DNA of 64,000 bases from Microbacterium rhizomatis. GTDB taxonomy: Bacteria > Actinomycetota > Actinomycetes > Actinomycetales > Microbacteriaceae. The DNA is taken from positions 1 through 64,000 of the forward strand of contig NZ_VYSA01000007.1 in assembly GCF_008710745.1 (NCBI RefSeq), in the 5' to 3' direction. The notes below the pieces were generated by a model that searched no databases, was not told where the DNA came from, and was given only the letters and a program-made list of their open reading frames with translations. Of the stretch, positions 7,308 through 16,172 are shown piece by piece. How positions within the stretch are numbered: the stretch's first letter is position 1; every line of letters starts with the position of its first letter. Position numbers and translations under genes: made by a program.

Positions 7308-7416
7308 TTCGTTCTCCTCACTCGTTGTACCAAGAGTCCAGGGCGGGCTCACCATGTAGATGTCCGCTCGGTTGCAAACGGTTCATTCAGTGCATCGCCG
7401 GAAACGATCGGTTTCG
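7187..7416. repeat. 230-bp repeat, copy 2
   Basis: Partner of 4261-4491. Its outer end overlaps the last ~10 codons of the membrane-protein gene that ends at 7387, so the C-terminus NRSFPAMH of that protein is encoded by repeat DNA. Confidence 0.85.
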
Positions 7417-8367
7417 GGATGTCGATTTGCTGCGGCGGAAGGCGAGGACAGCGTCGGTGGCGGTAAGTACGGCGAGTGCGGCTAGGAGGATTCTTGCTGT
7501 GGTGTCCGTTGTTGGTGAGACGAATACGGGCCCGACGAGGGACCACCACAACAGGAGGCCGGCCCCTGCCAGGGATAGCAGGCTGCGGGTGCGCAGAGTG
7601 GGCACGGTCCATCGTCCGGTGATGAGCACGATCACGTACAGGATGAGGTCTGCAGCCCATAGGGGAAGGATCCAAGGCGCCCGCCATTGCAGGAAGTCGG
7701 GGTCGAGTGTGAGGGCTGTGATTGCGGGTTCGGGGAGCCAGGGTGCCCACGAGGCGAGCCAGGGCAGGGCGATGACGACGGTGGCGCCAAGCACCCCGGC
7801 CGCGATTGCGCCGACCGTGCCTGGGCGACTGATTAGGTCGCGGTCGATCGTCTGGGGTGGGGTTGGCGTCCAGGCCTTCGGCCTGGATTCGCGGCGGTGT
7901 TCGGCCAGTGCTCCGATGAGCGTGTAGGTGATCACCGCGCCGGGCCACCACAGGGCGCCGATGCCGGGGCCGAGCCACCACACGGTGAGGCGACCCCACC
8001 AGGTGTTGGCGCCGTAGTCCCAGCCAGTGACCGGGATGACGCCTAGCATGATGGCCGGCAGGGTGATCGCCCAGATCAGCGCGACGCCGCCAAGTGCGAT
8101 CCAGGTGAAGCGAGGGGCGTCTGAGGGGCGGATGATCGTGAACCCGGCGGGCCGGTAGCGGTCGGCCACGTCCCGCGGTGCACCGAAAGTTGTCAGTAGT
8201 TGCATGGCGAGCGAGGAGTCGGCGGGGCGACCGGCATCCGCTGCCCGACCGGCGAGTTCGTCGTCGAGCAGCGAGCGCAGCTCGAGAGCGACGTCGGTAC
8301 GCTGGCGTCGGGGCAGGTGCCGCATAACGTCGGCGACATAGCTGTCGATGATGGCGGTGGGGTCCAC
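7387..8367 (-). CDS. Membrane protein coupled to PadR
   Basis: 326 residues from GTG 8367, one base after the PadR stop (TGA-C-GTG). Residues 1-75 form a soluble helical domain (MRHLPRRQRTDVALELRSLL ... FGAPRDVADRYRP) found at the start of many PadR-associated permease-like proteins. Seven or so hydrophobic segments follow. No ABC or MFS signature, so the role is unknown. The C-terminal residues are encoded by the 230-bp repeat, so the original end may have been replaced. Expression is almost certainly set by the PadR protein encoded immediately upstream. Confidence 0.75.
   Translation of the reverse strand: MDPTAIIDSYVADVMRHLPRRQRTDVALELRSLLDDELAGRAADAGRPADSSLAMQLLTTFGAPRDVADRYRPAGFTIIRPSDAPRFTWIALGGVALIWAITLPAIMLGVIPVTGWDYGANTWWGRLTVWWLGPGIGALWWPGAVITYTLIGALAEHRRESRPKAWTPTPPQTIDRDLISRPGTVGAIAAGVLGATVVIALPWLASWAPWLPEPAITALTLDPDFLQWRAPWILPLWAADLILYVIVLITGRWTVPTLRTRSLLSLAGAGLLLWWSLVGPVFVSPTTDTTARILLAALAVLTATDAVLAFRRSKSTSRNRSFPAMH
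7401..7415. promoter_or_regulatory. GATC-centred palindrome, site 2
   Basis: GAAACGATCGGTTTC, near-palindromic, 94 bp upstream of the secreted-protein B start; inside the 230-bp repeat and equivalent to site 1. Confidence 0.4.
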
Positions 8368-8368
8368 G

Positions 8369-8710
8369 TCAGTCCTCCTCGGTTAGGAGCCGGTTTATCA
8401 CCGACGCCAGCGACCCCCATGCGGAAGTCAGATCTGTGTACGCACCCGTGCCGAGCGCGCTGAGTTCGTAGTACCGACGTGGAGGCCCATCGTCGGCCTG
8501 CCACTGCGAAGCGAGCAGTCCCTGGCCCTCCAGCCGGCGCAAGAGCGGATAGAGCGTGCCCTCCTCGATCGGCATCCCGCGCTGAGCAAGGGCCTGTCGC
8601 AGGGAGTAGCCATACTGCGGTGTGCGCAGCTGGGAGAGGACGGCGAGCACGAGGACACCCTTGCGGAGGTCCTGCTCCAGCCGACCAAGCGGTGTCGGGC
8701 TATCTACCAT
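8369..8710 (-). CDS. PadR-family transcriptional regulator
   Basis: 113 residues from ATG 8710. Winged-helix pattern: RKGVLVLAVLSQLRTPQYGY, then EEGTLYPLLRRLEGQGLL and a wing with RRYYELSALG. Upstream in-frame codons run into the promoter and were not used. It probably represses itself and the membrane gene one base downstream. A direct repeat lies just before the start. It is not a close copy of the PadR at 744 by eye. Confidence 0.88.
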   Translation of the reverse strand: MVDSPTPLGRLEQDLRKGVLVLAVLSQLRTPQYGYSLRQALAQRGMPIEEGTLYPLLRRLEGQGLLASQWQADDGPPRRYYELSALGTGAYTDLTSAWGSLASVINRLLTEED

Positions 8711-8715
8711 GAGTA

Positions 8716-8740
8716 ACACAGTACATAGACCTACACAGTA
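8716..8740 (-). promoter_or_regulatory. Possible PadR operator
   Basis: ACACAGTA occurs at 8716-8723 and 8733-8740 (17-bp period), flanking GTACAT, immediately upstream of the PadR start. The position suits autoregulation; no binding consensus proves it. Confidence 0.35.
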
Positions 8741-8833
8741 GAGCAAATGATCGAGATTGGTGCGCATGCATGACGCTGCGCGGTCACAGATCCGGTTCGG
8801 CGCGCCGAGCGAGGACGGGGCCCTACCGCGCCG

Positions 8834-8849
8834 GCAAACGATCGTTTGC
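8834..8849. promoter_or_regulatory. GATC-centred palindrome, site 3
   Basis: GCAAACGATCGTTTGC is a perfect 16-bp palindrome ~124 bp upstream of the minus-strand PadR gene. The surrounding 8880-8950 also resembles 4530-4590 (a CGGAGTTTCGGG stretch). Confidence 0.45.
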
Positions 8850-8969
8850 TGAAGGGGTCGCGCGCTCGGCCTTCCCTGCCACCGAAAACCTCTGCCGTCT
8901 CGGTACCTCATTCCGGGGCGATCGGTTTCGGCACGGAGTTTCGGGCGGTTCTCGTTTCGGGCGTGTGTG

Positions 8970-10160
8970 TCAGCCGCGGCGAAGGGCTGTTACGTATCGG
9001 CAGCCAACTGCGATGAGTGCGGTCAAGATCGGGATGAGCCAGAGCGCGGCGGGAAGGGAGGTGGCGTGAGATAGCAGGCCGATGAGCGGCGGGCCGCAGA
9101 AGATTCCGATCCACCCGATGCCGGAGACGACGGTGACGGCGAACCCGGGGTGCGTCCCGTGGAGCCTGCCGGCTGCGCTGAATACGGTTGGGACAACGGT
9201 GCCGCAGCCGAGACCGAGGATGAAGAAGCCGACGATCGCGGCGGGAACGGTTCCAATCAGGAGTGAGCTGGCGAACACGATGGCGGCAACTCCGGTGAGG
9301 ATCGGCAGGAGCACGTGTACGGGGAATCGAGCGATGAGGCGGTTACCGAATAGGCGGACGATGACCATCGCGAGCGCGAAGCTCGTGTAGCCGAGGCCGG
9401 CGGCGACGGGTCCGCCGTCGAGGGATTCGCGGAGGTAGACCGACGACCAGTCGGCCACAGCTCCTTCCAGAAGGAGAGTGGCGAAGGCGATCCCACCAAG
9501 AATCAGCATGACGGGTGACAGCTGGCGTTGAACCTTCTGGCCGGGATCGGCCGTGGACTCCGACGCGGGGTCGACGTCTGACAGCATGCGGGTGCTGAGC
9601 CACAGGCCTACGACGAGCGCAGGCACGCCGATGATGATCAGTTGAGTTGTGAGGGACGTGCCGAGCGCTACCCCGGCTGTCCCGGTTGCGGCCCCGACAA
9701 ATGCGCCGATGCTCCAACTGGCCTGCATGCCGTTCATGATCGGTCGATCGCGCACCTTCTCGACCGCTACTGCTTGGGTTGTCATCGCGATATCGAGCAG
9801 CCCCTGAAACAGGCCCCAGACGAGAAGTGCGCCGAACAGTGCCCACACGGAACCGGTTAGACCGACGAAGGGGCCAGCGAGGCACGAGCCAACGAGGGCG
9901 AGTTGCACAAGTCGTCGGCTGCCGAGGCGTGGTATGACAACGGAGCTGACAGCGACAGCCAGCAGCGATCCGGCTGGGACGCCGAGGAGAGCGATACCGA
10001 GCATGCCGTCATCCATGCCGATATGCGTCTTGACGACCGGGATGTGAGCCGTCCACGACGCGAAGAGTAGGCCGTGGGCGAAGAACACCGTCACGACTCC
10101 CACTTGGGCGCGTCGTCCTGCGAGTTCGCTAACCGTCGAAGGCATGTTGGTTTCGACCAT
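8970..10160 (-). CDS. MFS transporter
   Basis: 396 residues from ATG 10160; a second start, MPST, lies 5 codons later. About twelve transmembrane segments in two halves, with the loop PRLGSRRLVQLALVG after helix 2-3 and a central polar loop near residue 190-205. The pattern (FFAHGLLFASWTAHIPVVKTH) resembles the YbjJ-like branch of the major facilitator superfamily. The substrate cannot be read. It is monocistronic; a GATC palindrome lies 66 bp upstream. Confidence 0.85.
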   Translation of the reverse strand: MVETNMPSTVSELAGRRAQVGVVTVFFAHGLLFASWTAHIPVVKTHIGMDDGMLGIALLGVPAGSLLAVAVSSVVIPRLGSRRLVQLALVGSCLAGPFVGLTGSVWALFGALLVWGLFQGLLDIAMTTQAVAVEKVRDRPIMNGMQASWSIGAFVGAATGTAGVALGTSLTTQLIIIGVPALVVGLWLSTRMLSDVDPASESTADPGQKVQRQLSPVMLILGGIAFATLLLEGAVADWSSVYLRESLDGGPVAAGLGYTSFALAMVIVRLFGNRLIARFPVHVLLPILTGVAAIVFASSLLIGTVPAAIVGFFILGLGCGTVVPTVFSAAGRLHGTHPGFAVTVVSGIGWIGIFCGPPLIGLLSHATSLPAALWLIPILTALIAVGCRYVTALRRG

Positions 10161-10225
10161 GGCCGGACGATACCCATGGCCGCCGACACTCACATGGCCG
10201 ATATCGTAAGTTTCCGCAATCGCTC

Positions 10226-10242
10226 GAAACTGATCGGTTTTG
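10226..10242. promoter_or_regulatory. GATC-centred palindrome, site 4
   Basis: GAAACTGATCGGTTTTG lies ~66 bp upstream of the MFS start at 10160 and matches sites 1-3 in core and arms, with a 1-nt longer centre. Confidence 0.35.
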
Positions 10243-10684
10243 AGCAGAGCTGATCGATCCCAGCTCGCCTCCCAAATATCCGCGGAAGCTCGGATGCTGA
10301 GAACCCTTGTCGAAACCTCACCCTGCGAAAAACCTCGCCTGGAGGTTTTGCGCAATTCCGGATCCGGTGGTTGACGTCGGTGAGTTTCAGTTCCCCGAGC
10401 AGGTCGAGTACGGCAGACTGGTCAAGAGCCACCGTGCGTTTGTATCCTTCCGTGAGATTCCTAGACAGTTCCCACTAACCACCGCACGATGGCTCAGCAC
10501 GTCAACGACGTGACACCCGAGCCGCGAAACTACACCAACCCTTGGGGTGTGACTCATCTCACATCTCGTCGAACCCTACGAAGTGAGTCCCGCGGCAGTA
10601 GTAGTCATGCTGCCCACTTATCCGCGACCCTCCTTGGGGTTCACCATTTCGCTCGTGTTTCGGATCACCTTTCTGCGCAATTAG

Positions 10685-10722
10685 TTGTACATGTTTGCGG
10701 TCCGGCCGGTTAGAGTTGGTCC
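10685..10722 (+). promoter_or_regulatory. Leaderless promoter of the toxin-antitoxin operon
   Basis: TAGAGT (10711-10716) lies exactly 6 nt before the ATG at 10723, and TTGTAC (10685-10690) is a possible -35 with long spacing. TGTACA within it is palindromic and could be an antitoxin site. The preceding 10356-10680 shows no gene or other feature. Confidence 0.4.
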
Positions 10723-11022
10723 ATGTCTTCCTCAGCGGCCCTCCCAATCCCCGTTCTGCCCACCTCCGAGGCGCGCGGTCAGCTTTCGAGCGCGCTACGA
10801 AGGTTCCGCGAGGGGGGCGCGCTGGCCGCCCCCGTCGTTTTCGGCGCCCAGCGGAGGCCGGAGGGTGTGGTGATCCCGTTCGAGCTCTACGCAGAGCTCC
10901 TCCCGGTGATCGAGGACGTAGAGATCGCCCACCTCGTGCGGGAACGCGACAAAGCCGGTGCTTCTGTCCCGCTCGCCGACGTCGCCGCCGCGATCGGACT
11001 CAACCCGGACGACTACCAGTAG
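10723..11022 (+). CDS. Phd/YefM-type antitoxin
   Basis: 99 residues. The N-terminal part (VLPTSEARGQLSSALRRFRE) fits the Phd/YefM DNA-binding fold; the middle VVFGAQRRPEGVVIPFELYAEL is the usual strand and helix pattern, and the acidic C-terminus would wrap the toxin. It is expected to neutralise the toxin encoded behind it and to repress the operon. The stop overlaps the toxin GTG by one base. Confidence 0.8.
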   Translation: MSSSAALPIPVLPTSEARGQLSSALRRFREGGALAAPVVFGAQRRPEGVVIPFELYAELLPVIEDVEIAHLVRERDKAGASVPLADVAAAIGLNPDDYQ

Positions 11023-11369
11023 TGGCATCGCCGTTGAAGCTGACAGCCCGCCCAGGTTTTCAGCAAGACATCGACGCGCTCCCGGACTTCCGCACCCGCA
11101 AAATGGCCCTGGACATGCTCGTTCTCGTCCGGGAGGGCAAGGTACGCGGTGAGAAATTGGACGCCCGCGTGGCCACCGGCAATCTCGGGGACTGCTACAA
11201 GCTCTACTTCGACCCAGACGGCAGCGACAAACCGAGATTTCGTCTCGTCTACCGCTACACGCCAGACGAGATCACGGCGGTTGCGCTCGAGGCCGTCGCC
11301 GTCGGCCGCCGAGCAAATCTCGACGCATATCAGCGCGCCATCGCGAATCTGGGACGGCAGACCAACTGA
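11022..11369 (+). CDS. RelE/ParE-superfamily toxin
   Basis: 115 residues from GTG 11022. It begins SPLKLTARPGFQQDIDALPD, then a helix pair and the strand-rich end LGDCYKLYFDPDGSDKPRFRLVYRYTPDEITAVALEAVAVGRR, typical of RelE/ParE folds. Whether it cuts mRNA on ribosomes or acts on gyrase cannot be told; Arg, Tyr and His positions are not decisive by eye. It pairs with the overlapping antitoxin gene. Confidence 0.78.
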   Translation: MASPLKLTARPGFQQDIDALPDFRTRKMALDMLVLVREGKVRGEKLDARVATGNLGDCYKLYFDPDGSDKPRFRLVYRYTPDEITAVALEAVAVGRRANLDAYQRAIANLGRQTN

Positions 11370-11651
11370 CACCCTGCCCTGGAGCGTGGCCCCGACCCGG
11401 TGTCACGACCCGGCTCGCGATCAGGGAAGTTCCCTTGCCCCTGCGACCTTCCCCGAGTTCGTGATATCCGACGTGTGTGGAAATGGCTGAGGGTGGGCCA
11501 GCGTGGCGGGCCACGCCCACCCCGTCCACAGCGTTAGCAGTCTTGCGGAGTACCGCGGGCGCTGTTCTGGACGTCGTCGACCACACTCTTGTGGTTGCTG
11601 AGTGGCGGTCCTTGGTCCCTGGTTCGCGCTCGGATCTGCGCGGGTTCAAGC
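11370..11651. other. Intergenic region, no gene seen
   Basis: No reading frame with coding character and no clear hairpin or repeat. It lies between the convergent toxin and HAD genes. Confidence 0.5.
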
Positions 11652-12389
11652 TCAGTAGCCTAGGAGCGAGGCCAGGTCCGTCACGCTGTCGGCGGTGAGA
11701 TCCCAGGGTCCGTCCGCGGAGAGGTCTGTTTGTTGGTCCGGACCGTGCTCGAGGGGTCGGGCGATGAACGCTGTGGCCAGCCCTGCCGCCGCTGCGCCGG
11801 CGAGGTCGTCGTTGTGGGCGGCGGCGAGCATCACTTCGCCGGGTTCCAGGCCCAGCAACGATGCTGCGCCCTGGTAGACGCGCCGCTCGGGTTTGTATGT
11901 CCCGAAGACATCGGAACCGAGCACCACGTCCCAGCGCAGTCCTGCGTGTCGTGACAACGCGACCAGAAGCGCGGTGTTCGCGTTTGAGAGAGGACCGACA
12001 AGGTAGCCGGCGCGGATTCGATCCAGGCCTTCAGTGACATCTGCCCACGGTCTCAGACGTCGCCAGACAGAGGACAGTTCATCAAGGTGCTTCGGGTCGA
12101 ATGTGTTCGCGGCGATGCCGAGCTGGCCGAGGACAGTATCGAGGTTCTCGCGGTGCAGCGTGTCCAGAGTGACGTAGCCACGAGAACCCGCCCGGATCGG
12201 TGCCATCGAGGGCTGGTACTGCGCGCGCCAGGCATCCGCGAACGATCTTGGATCCCATTCGACGCCGGCAGCATCAGCGAACTCGTCTGCGGCGGCGGCG
12301 ACGTCCGTGCGCCAATCTACGAGTGTTCCAAACGTGTCGAAGATCACCGCGCGAACGCGCTGAGATGTAGACGGGGCGACGTAGATCAT
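11652..12389 (-). CDS. HAD hydrolase, haloacid dehalogenase type II-like
   Basis: 245 residues from ATG 12389. Motif I is VIFDTFGTLVDW with the nucleophilic Asp18, motif II lies in VGPLSNANTA, the Lys motif in FGTYKPERRVYQ, and motif III in MLAAAHNDDLAGAAAAGLATAFI. This order matches type II L-2-haloacid dehalogenases, which hydrolyse C2-halogenated short acids with a catalytic aspartate. Many such proteins act on other substrates, so dehalogenation is unproven. It stands alone and convergent with the toxin gene. Confidence 0.82.
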   Translation of the reverse strand: MIYVAPSTSQRVRAVIFDTFGTLVDWRTDVAAAADEFADAAGVEWDPRSFADAWRAQYQPSMAPIRAGSRGYVTLDTLHRENLDTVLGQLGIAANTFDPKHLDELSSVWRRLRPWADVTEGLDRIRAGYLVGPLSNANTALLVALSRHAGLRWDVVLGSDVFGTYKPERRVYQGAASLLGLEPGEVMLAAAHNDDLAGAAAAGLATAFIARPLEHGPDQQTDLSADGPWDLTADSVTDLASLLGY

Positions 12390-12913
12390 CCGAATTCATC
12401 CATCCACTTGTTCGCAATCGTCGATCCGCGTCGATCGACCCCGGTCGTCGCCGGGGGAGAACGAGGGCTGCACCGTCCGCGCACTACACACCGTGCTGTC
12501 CCGGTGTGGGCTACGGGCGCCTGCCTTCGCTCGGAAGCTCTCGTGCTGCCATCGAAGGCGGCCGAGTAGCGCCGGCATGCGAGAACCTGTTGAGGTCAAG
12601 AAGTCTGCGGCAGTCGGCACGATGCGATCATATGACCAGGGCAACATCGCGTGGACGGACGCCGCATTCCAGGAACCGGTCTGCTCCGATCTCCGCGGTG
12701 ATGAGACGCGGACCCGTCCCGGGCGTTTCGTGGGATCCTCTACCCCGGTGCTGACCCCGGTGTGTGCGTTCCGAGCTCGAAAGAGAAGGACGACGCGACG
12801 ACTCAGGCCGCAAATCCGCCAGGATGGGGGAGTTCTCTAGTGACCTGAGAACTGCGATGTCATCAACGGGCCTCCGCTGCTGCTCGTCCCGTCATCGATA
12901 GGAGGGACCGCGA
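12390..12913. other. Intergenic region, no gene supported
   Basis: About 520 bp upstream of two divergent genes. Short open frames exist on both strands but none has a recognisable product or good ribosome site. It must hold the promoters of both genes; no clear box was seen. Confidence 0.45.
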
Positions 12914-14044
12914 TTGATTCCCGTTTCGTCCGCGAGCGCGTTCGACTGGCATCACAATTCCGGCGCGAAAGAGTGGTCTACATCAGTCGTTGCCGTGGAC
13001 GTGCACGACTTCCATCGTTCCCTGCCAGGATACGCGCCGACCCCGCTGACGCCGGTCGCTGACCTTGCTACTGAGCTGGGAGTGGGGGCAGTATTCGTGA
13101 AAGACGAATCTGATCGGCTGGGGCTCCCGGCGTTCAAGATCCTGGGCGCTTCCTACGCCATCTCTCGAGCAGTCTCCGCCCGATTAGGTCGCCCCTCGGC
13201 GGCCTACCCACTCGATGAGCTTCGAGCGCGCATTGCCGGTTCCACGGTGTCGTTGGTTGCTGCGACGGACGGGAATCACGGTCGTGCTGTCGCGCGCGTG
13301 GCACACCTGCTCGGCATCTCCGCCGCCATCTACGTCCCCACCGAGGTATCCGAAGCCGCGAAGGACGCAATCCGAGCAGAGGGCGCGCACCTTGTTGAAC
13401 TCGCCGTACCGTATGACGCCGTCGTGGTTCATGCGGCAGCAGTGTCCGGTGGTGACGCTGTCCTCATCCAAGACACCTCCTGGGAGGACTATCGGGACAT
13501 CCCACAGTGGATCGTGGCCGGGTACGACACGCTTCTGGCAGAAGTGGACGAACAGCTTGAGAATGCGGGCTGTGACCGCGTGGACCTCGTAGTCGTTCCC
13601 GCCGGAGTCGGCTCATTCGCACAGGCAGTCGTGGCCCACTACCGCACGAACGGACACAGGCCCGCACTGATGGTGGTTGAACCTGATACCGCCGCCTCCG
13701 TCACCTCGTCCCTCAACACCGGGCAGATCTGCCCGGTGCCCACCGGCGATACCGTGATGACCGGCTTGAATTGCGGCACCGTCTCGGAGATCGCATGGCC
13801 GGTACTCAGCAGCGGACTCGACGCCTCAGTGACGGTGACAGACCGCGACGCGCTCGACGCCATGAACGCGCTCGACGCCTTCGGCATCGACGCTGGCCCG
13901 TGCGGGGCAGCGACACTTGCCGGCGCTCGCCGTGTCCTCGCCGACCCGGAGCGCCGCACACAACTGGGTGTCGGCAATGATGCGGTCGTCGTTCTGCTCA
14001 ACACTGAAGGGCGGGCCGCCAACCCCAAGACCTTCGCACGCTGA
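12914..14044 (+). CDS. Diaminopropionate ammonia-lyase-like PLP enzyme
   Basis: 376 residues from TTG 12914, chosen because AGGAGG lies 8 nt before it. A fold-type II PLP enzyme: FVKDESDRLGLPAFKILGASYAI contains the Schiff-base Lys, ATDGNHGRAVA the substrate loop, and VVPAGVGSFAQAVV the glycine-rich phosphate loop. The pattern is closest to diaminopropionate ammonia-lyase, which converts 2,3-diaminopropionate to pyruvate and ammonia; threonine or serine dehydratase is the alternative. Length is close to the usual ~400. It stands alone, and no regulator is adjacent. Confidence 0.8.
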   Translation: MIPVSSASAFDWHHNSGAKEWSTSVVAVDVHDFHRSLPGYAPTPLTPVADLATELGVGAVFVKDESDRLGLPAFKILGASYAISRAVSARLGRPSAAYPLDELRARIAGSTVSLVAATDGNHGRAVARVAHLLGISAAIYVPTEVSEAAKDAIRAEGAHLVELAVPYDAVVVHAAAVSGGDAVLIQDTSWEDYRDIPQWIVAGYDTLLAEVDEQLENAGCDRVDLVVVPAGVGSFAQAVVAHYRTNGHRPALMVVEPDTAASVTSSLNTGQICPVPTGDTVMTGLNCGTVSEIAWPVLSSGLDASVTVTDRDALDAMNALDAFGIDAGPCGAATLAGARRVLADPERRTQLGVGNDAVVVLLNTEGRAANPKTFAR

Positions 14045-14243
14045 TCGCCGAGCGAGTGCCCGCTTGAGGGGGAGACGTTTCATCGGCGGAGCCGATCAGA
14101 TGTGGAGAGCTCATTCCTCGTAGTGCGAAAGGACTCTCAGGAACTACACGCAGGTGAGCGCGGCAGCGACATCTGTCGTTGGTCTGGACCACCGAAATTC
14201 AGGCGCGGGCTGCTTGTCACCGGCCAGTTTCCTTGCATTCTGT

Positions 14244-15104
14244 TCAGTCGTTGAGGAACTTTGCCGCGACGGGTGCGAACTGTTCCCAGTACTGGAAGAT
14301 GCCGCCGTGTCCGGAGTTGGGGTAGATGATTAGCTCGCTGCCCTTGATCCGCTGCTGCAGGTCGGTGGATAGAACGGTGGGCACCATTCGGTCGTTGTCG
14401 CCGTTGGCGATCAGTGTCGGTTGTGTGATGACGGATAGGTCTGCGGATGGAGAGCGACCGTATCGTTGGATGGCCTTCAATTGTGTGCGGAACGCCTTCA
14501 GGCTGGCGTTCTTGTCGCGGTCGATGGTGCGCTCTTGCAGCCGTTCGACGAACGCTTTGCCTGCGCGTTTTCCGGCGTTATCGCGGTTGAAGAAGAGGAA
14601 CTCTTTCGGGTCTGACCTGGTGAGGGTGGCTCGGAGGATGTCCCAGTAGGTGACGCCGACCACCTTGTCGATGTTCTTTCCTCCGCGGGGACCGGTGCCG
14701 GTGAGAACGAGCTTTCTAACCAGCGTAGGGTGTTTGACGATGAGGTCCTGTGCAATCATCCCGCCCAGGGAGAAGGAGAAGATGTCGATCTTGTCGTAGC
14801 CGAGACCCTTGGTGATGAAGGTGTGGGCGTCGTCGGCTGCCTGCTCGATGGTGGCCGGCACCGTGCCGGTGGACGCGCCAACACCCTGCTGGTCGAAGGT
14901 GATCACTCGACGGGTTTTCGCGATCGCGTCCACGATCCGGGGATCCCAGTTGTCCAGGGTCGCGGCAAGGTGGACGAAGAACACCACGGGTATCTCTTCT
15001 CTGGGTCCGAGTTCCCGGTACGCGAAGGTGATACCTCCAGCCTGGAGGGTCTTGGTCGGCGCCTGGGCGTAGGAGGTGATGAGCGGTTCGTTGATGCTGT
15101 TCAT
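14244..15104 (-). CDS. Alpha/beta hydrolase
   Basis: 286 residues from ATG 15104 (AAGGACCCGCAGCC before it); an in-frame start 9 codons earlier is possible. Visible features: oxyanion region VVFFVHLAA, nucleophile elbow SFSLGGM (catalytic Ser), acid in IANGDNDRM and His in NSGHGG near the C-terminus. The pattern is that of the haloperoxidase/hydrolase branch, acting on esters, lactones or C-C bonds. It precedes the quinone oxidoreductase on the same strand with 57 nt between, so they may be cotranscribed. The hydrolase at 38397 is of the same branch. Confidence 0.82.
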   Translation of the reverse strand: MNSINEPLITSYAQAPTKTLQAGGITFAYRELGPREEIPVVFFVHLAATLDNWDPRIVDAIAKTRRVITFDQQGVGASTGTVPATIEQAADDAHTFITKGLGYDKIDIFSFSLGGMIAQDLIVKHPTLVRKLVLTGTGPRGGKNIDKVVGVTYWDILRATLTRSDPKEFLFFNRDNAGKRAGKAFVERLQERTIDRDKNASLKAFRTQLKAIQRYGRSPSADLSVITQPTLIANGDNDRMVPTVLSTDLQQRIKGSELIIYPNSGHGGIFQYWEQFAPVAAKFLND

Positions 15105-15161
15105 GGCTGCGGGTCCTTGCTGGTCGGTCAATGATGTTTGATTCGGGATGGGTAGGCCTGT

Positions 15162-16157
15162 TCAGGGGACGGTGATCACCGCCTTGCCGCGATATCCGGA
15201 CTTTCCGAGGGACGCGAGGGCGTCTGGCGTCTGAGCGAAAGAGAAGGTTGCACCGACGATGGGGCGGATGCTGCCCTGATCGACAAGGTCGGCGATCGTG
15301 CGTAGGTGGTCGCCGGAGGCGCGCATGAACAGGAACTCGTACGCGACGCCGAGCTTCCTCGCCTGTCGACGAACACCGCGGCTGAGCCCGAAAAAGGCCC
15401 AACGCAGGAGTGCGTTCAAGCCTGCACTTTTCGCGAATGCGGGGGTCGGCGGGCCGGAGATTCCGATCGCTTTGCCGCCGGGCTTGAGCACTCGGAGTGA
15501 TCTGGCGAGGTTCTCTCCACCCAGAGAGTCAAGGACCACATCGTAGCCGCTGAGCTCCTGCTCGAAATCCTGCGTGCGGTAGTCGATCACGATGTCCGCG
15601 CCCAACTCGCGGGCGAAGTCCGCGTTCGCGCCAGAAACGGTGGTCGCTACGTGTGCGCCGAGGTGCTTCGCGAGCTGGATGGCAATGGTGCCCACGCCGC
15701 CCGCGCCCGCGTGGATCAGCACTCTGTCACCCGCCTTCACGGCTCCTCTTTCGACAAGGGCCTGCCAGGCGGTCAGCGCGACCAGTGGGAGCGATGCGGC
15801 TTCGGCCTGTGTCACGGTGGCGGGGGAGTGAGCGACATCGGATTCGTCGATCGCGATCCGTTCTGCGAAGGTGCCGATCCGGTGGTCTCGTGGCCGCGCG
15901 TACACCTGATCGCCGGGTGTGAAACGCCGCACCGCGCGCCCGACCCCGATCACGGTGCCAGCGACATCGTGACCGAGTGTCACGGGCGTCTTGTAGGGGA
16001 GGATCGCCTTGAATTTGCCCGTCCGGATCATCTCGTCCAATTGGTTCACTCCGGCGGCTGCGACCTGGATGAGCACGTCGTGGTCGCCGACCGTGGGCTC
16101 GGCGATGTCTACCTCCCGCAAGGGGTGTGTGTATGTATCGAAACCGAACGCGCGCAA
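15162..16157 (-). CDS. NADPH:quinone oxidoreductase-like dehydrogenase
   Basis: 331 residues from TTG 16157, chosen for the GAAGGAGTCGCC site just before it. A medium-chain reductase without zinc ligands: GHDVAGTVIGVGRAVRRF near residue 60, then the Rossmann motif HAGAGGVGTIAIQLAKHLGA. It would reduce quinones or enones with NADPH. The start is preceded by a run of 13 C on the coding strand. A TetR gene lies upstream on the same strand and may control it. Confidence 0.82.
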   Translation of the reverse strand: MRAFGFDTYTHPLREVDIAEPTVGDHDVLIQVAAAGVNQLDEMIRTGKFKAILPYKTPVTLGHDVAGTVIGVGRAVRRFTPGDQVYARPRDHRIGTFAERIAIDESDVAHSPATVTQAEAASLPLVALTAWQALVERGAVKAGDRVLIHAGAGGVGTIAIQLAKHLGAHVATTVSGANADFARELGADIVIDYRTQDFEQELSGYDVVLDSLGGENLARSLRVLKPGGKAIGISGPPTPAFAKSAGLNALLRWAFFGLSRGVRRQARKLGVAYEFLFMRASGDHLRTIADLVDQGSIRPIVGATFSFAQTPDALASLGKSGYRGKAVITVP

Positions 16158-16172
16158 GGCGACTCCTTCAAC

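Noticed and set aside
12396..12647. Minus-strand frame of 83 codons between the HAD and ammonia-lyase genes.
   Set aside because: No ribosome site, no recognisable domain and atypical composition; not reported as a gene.
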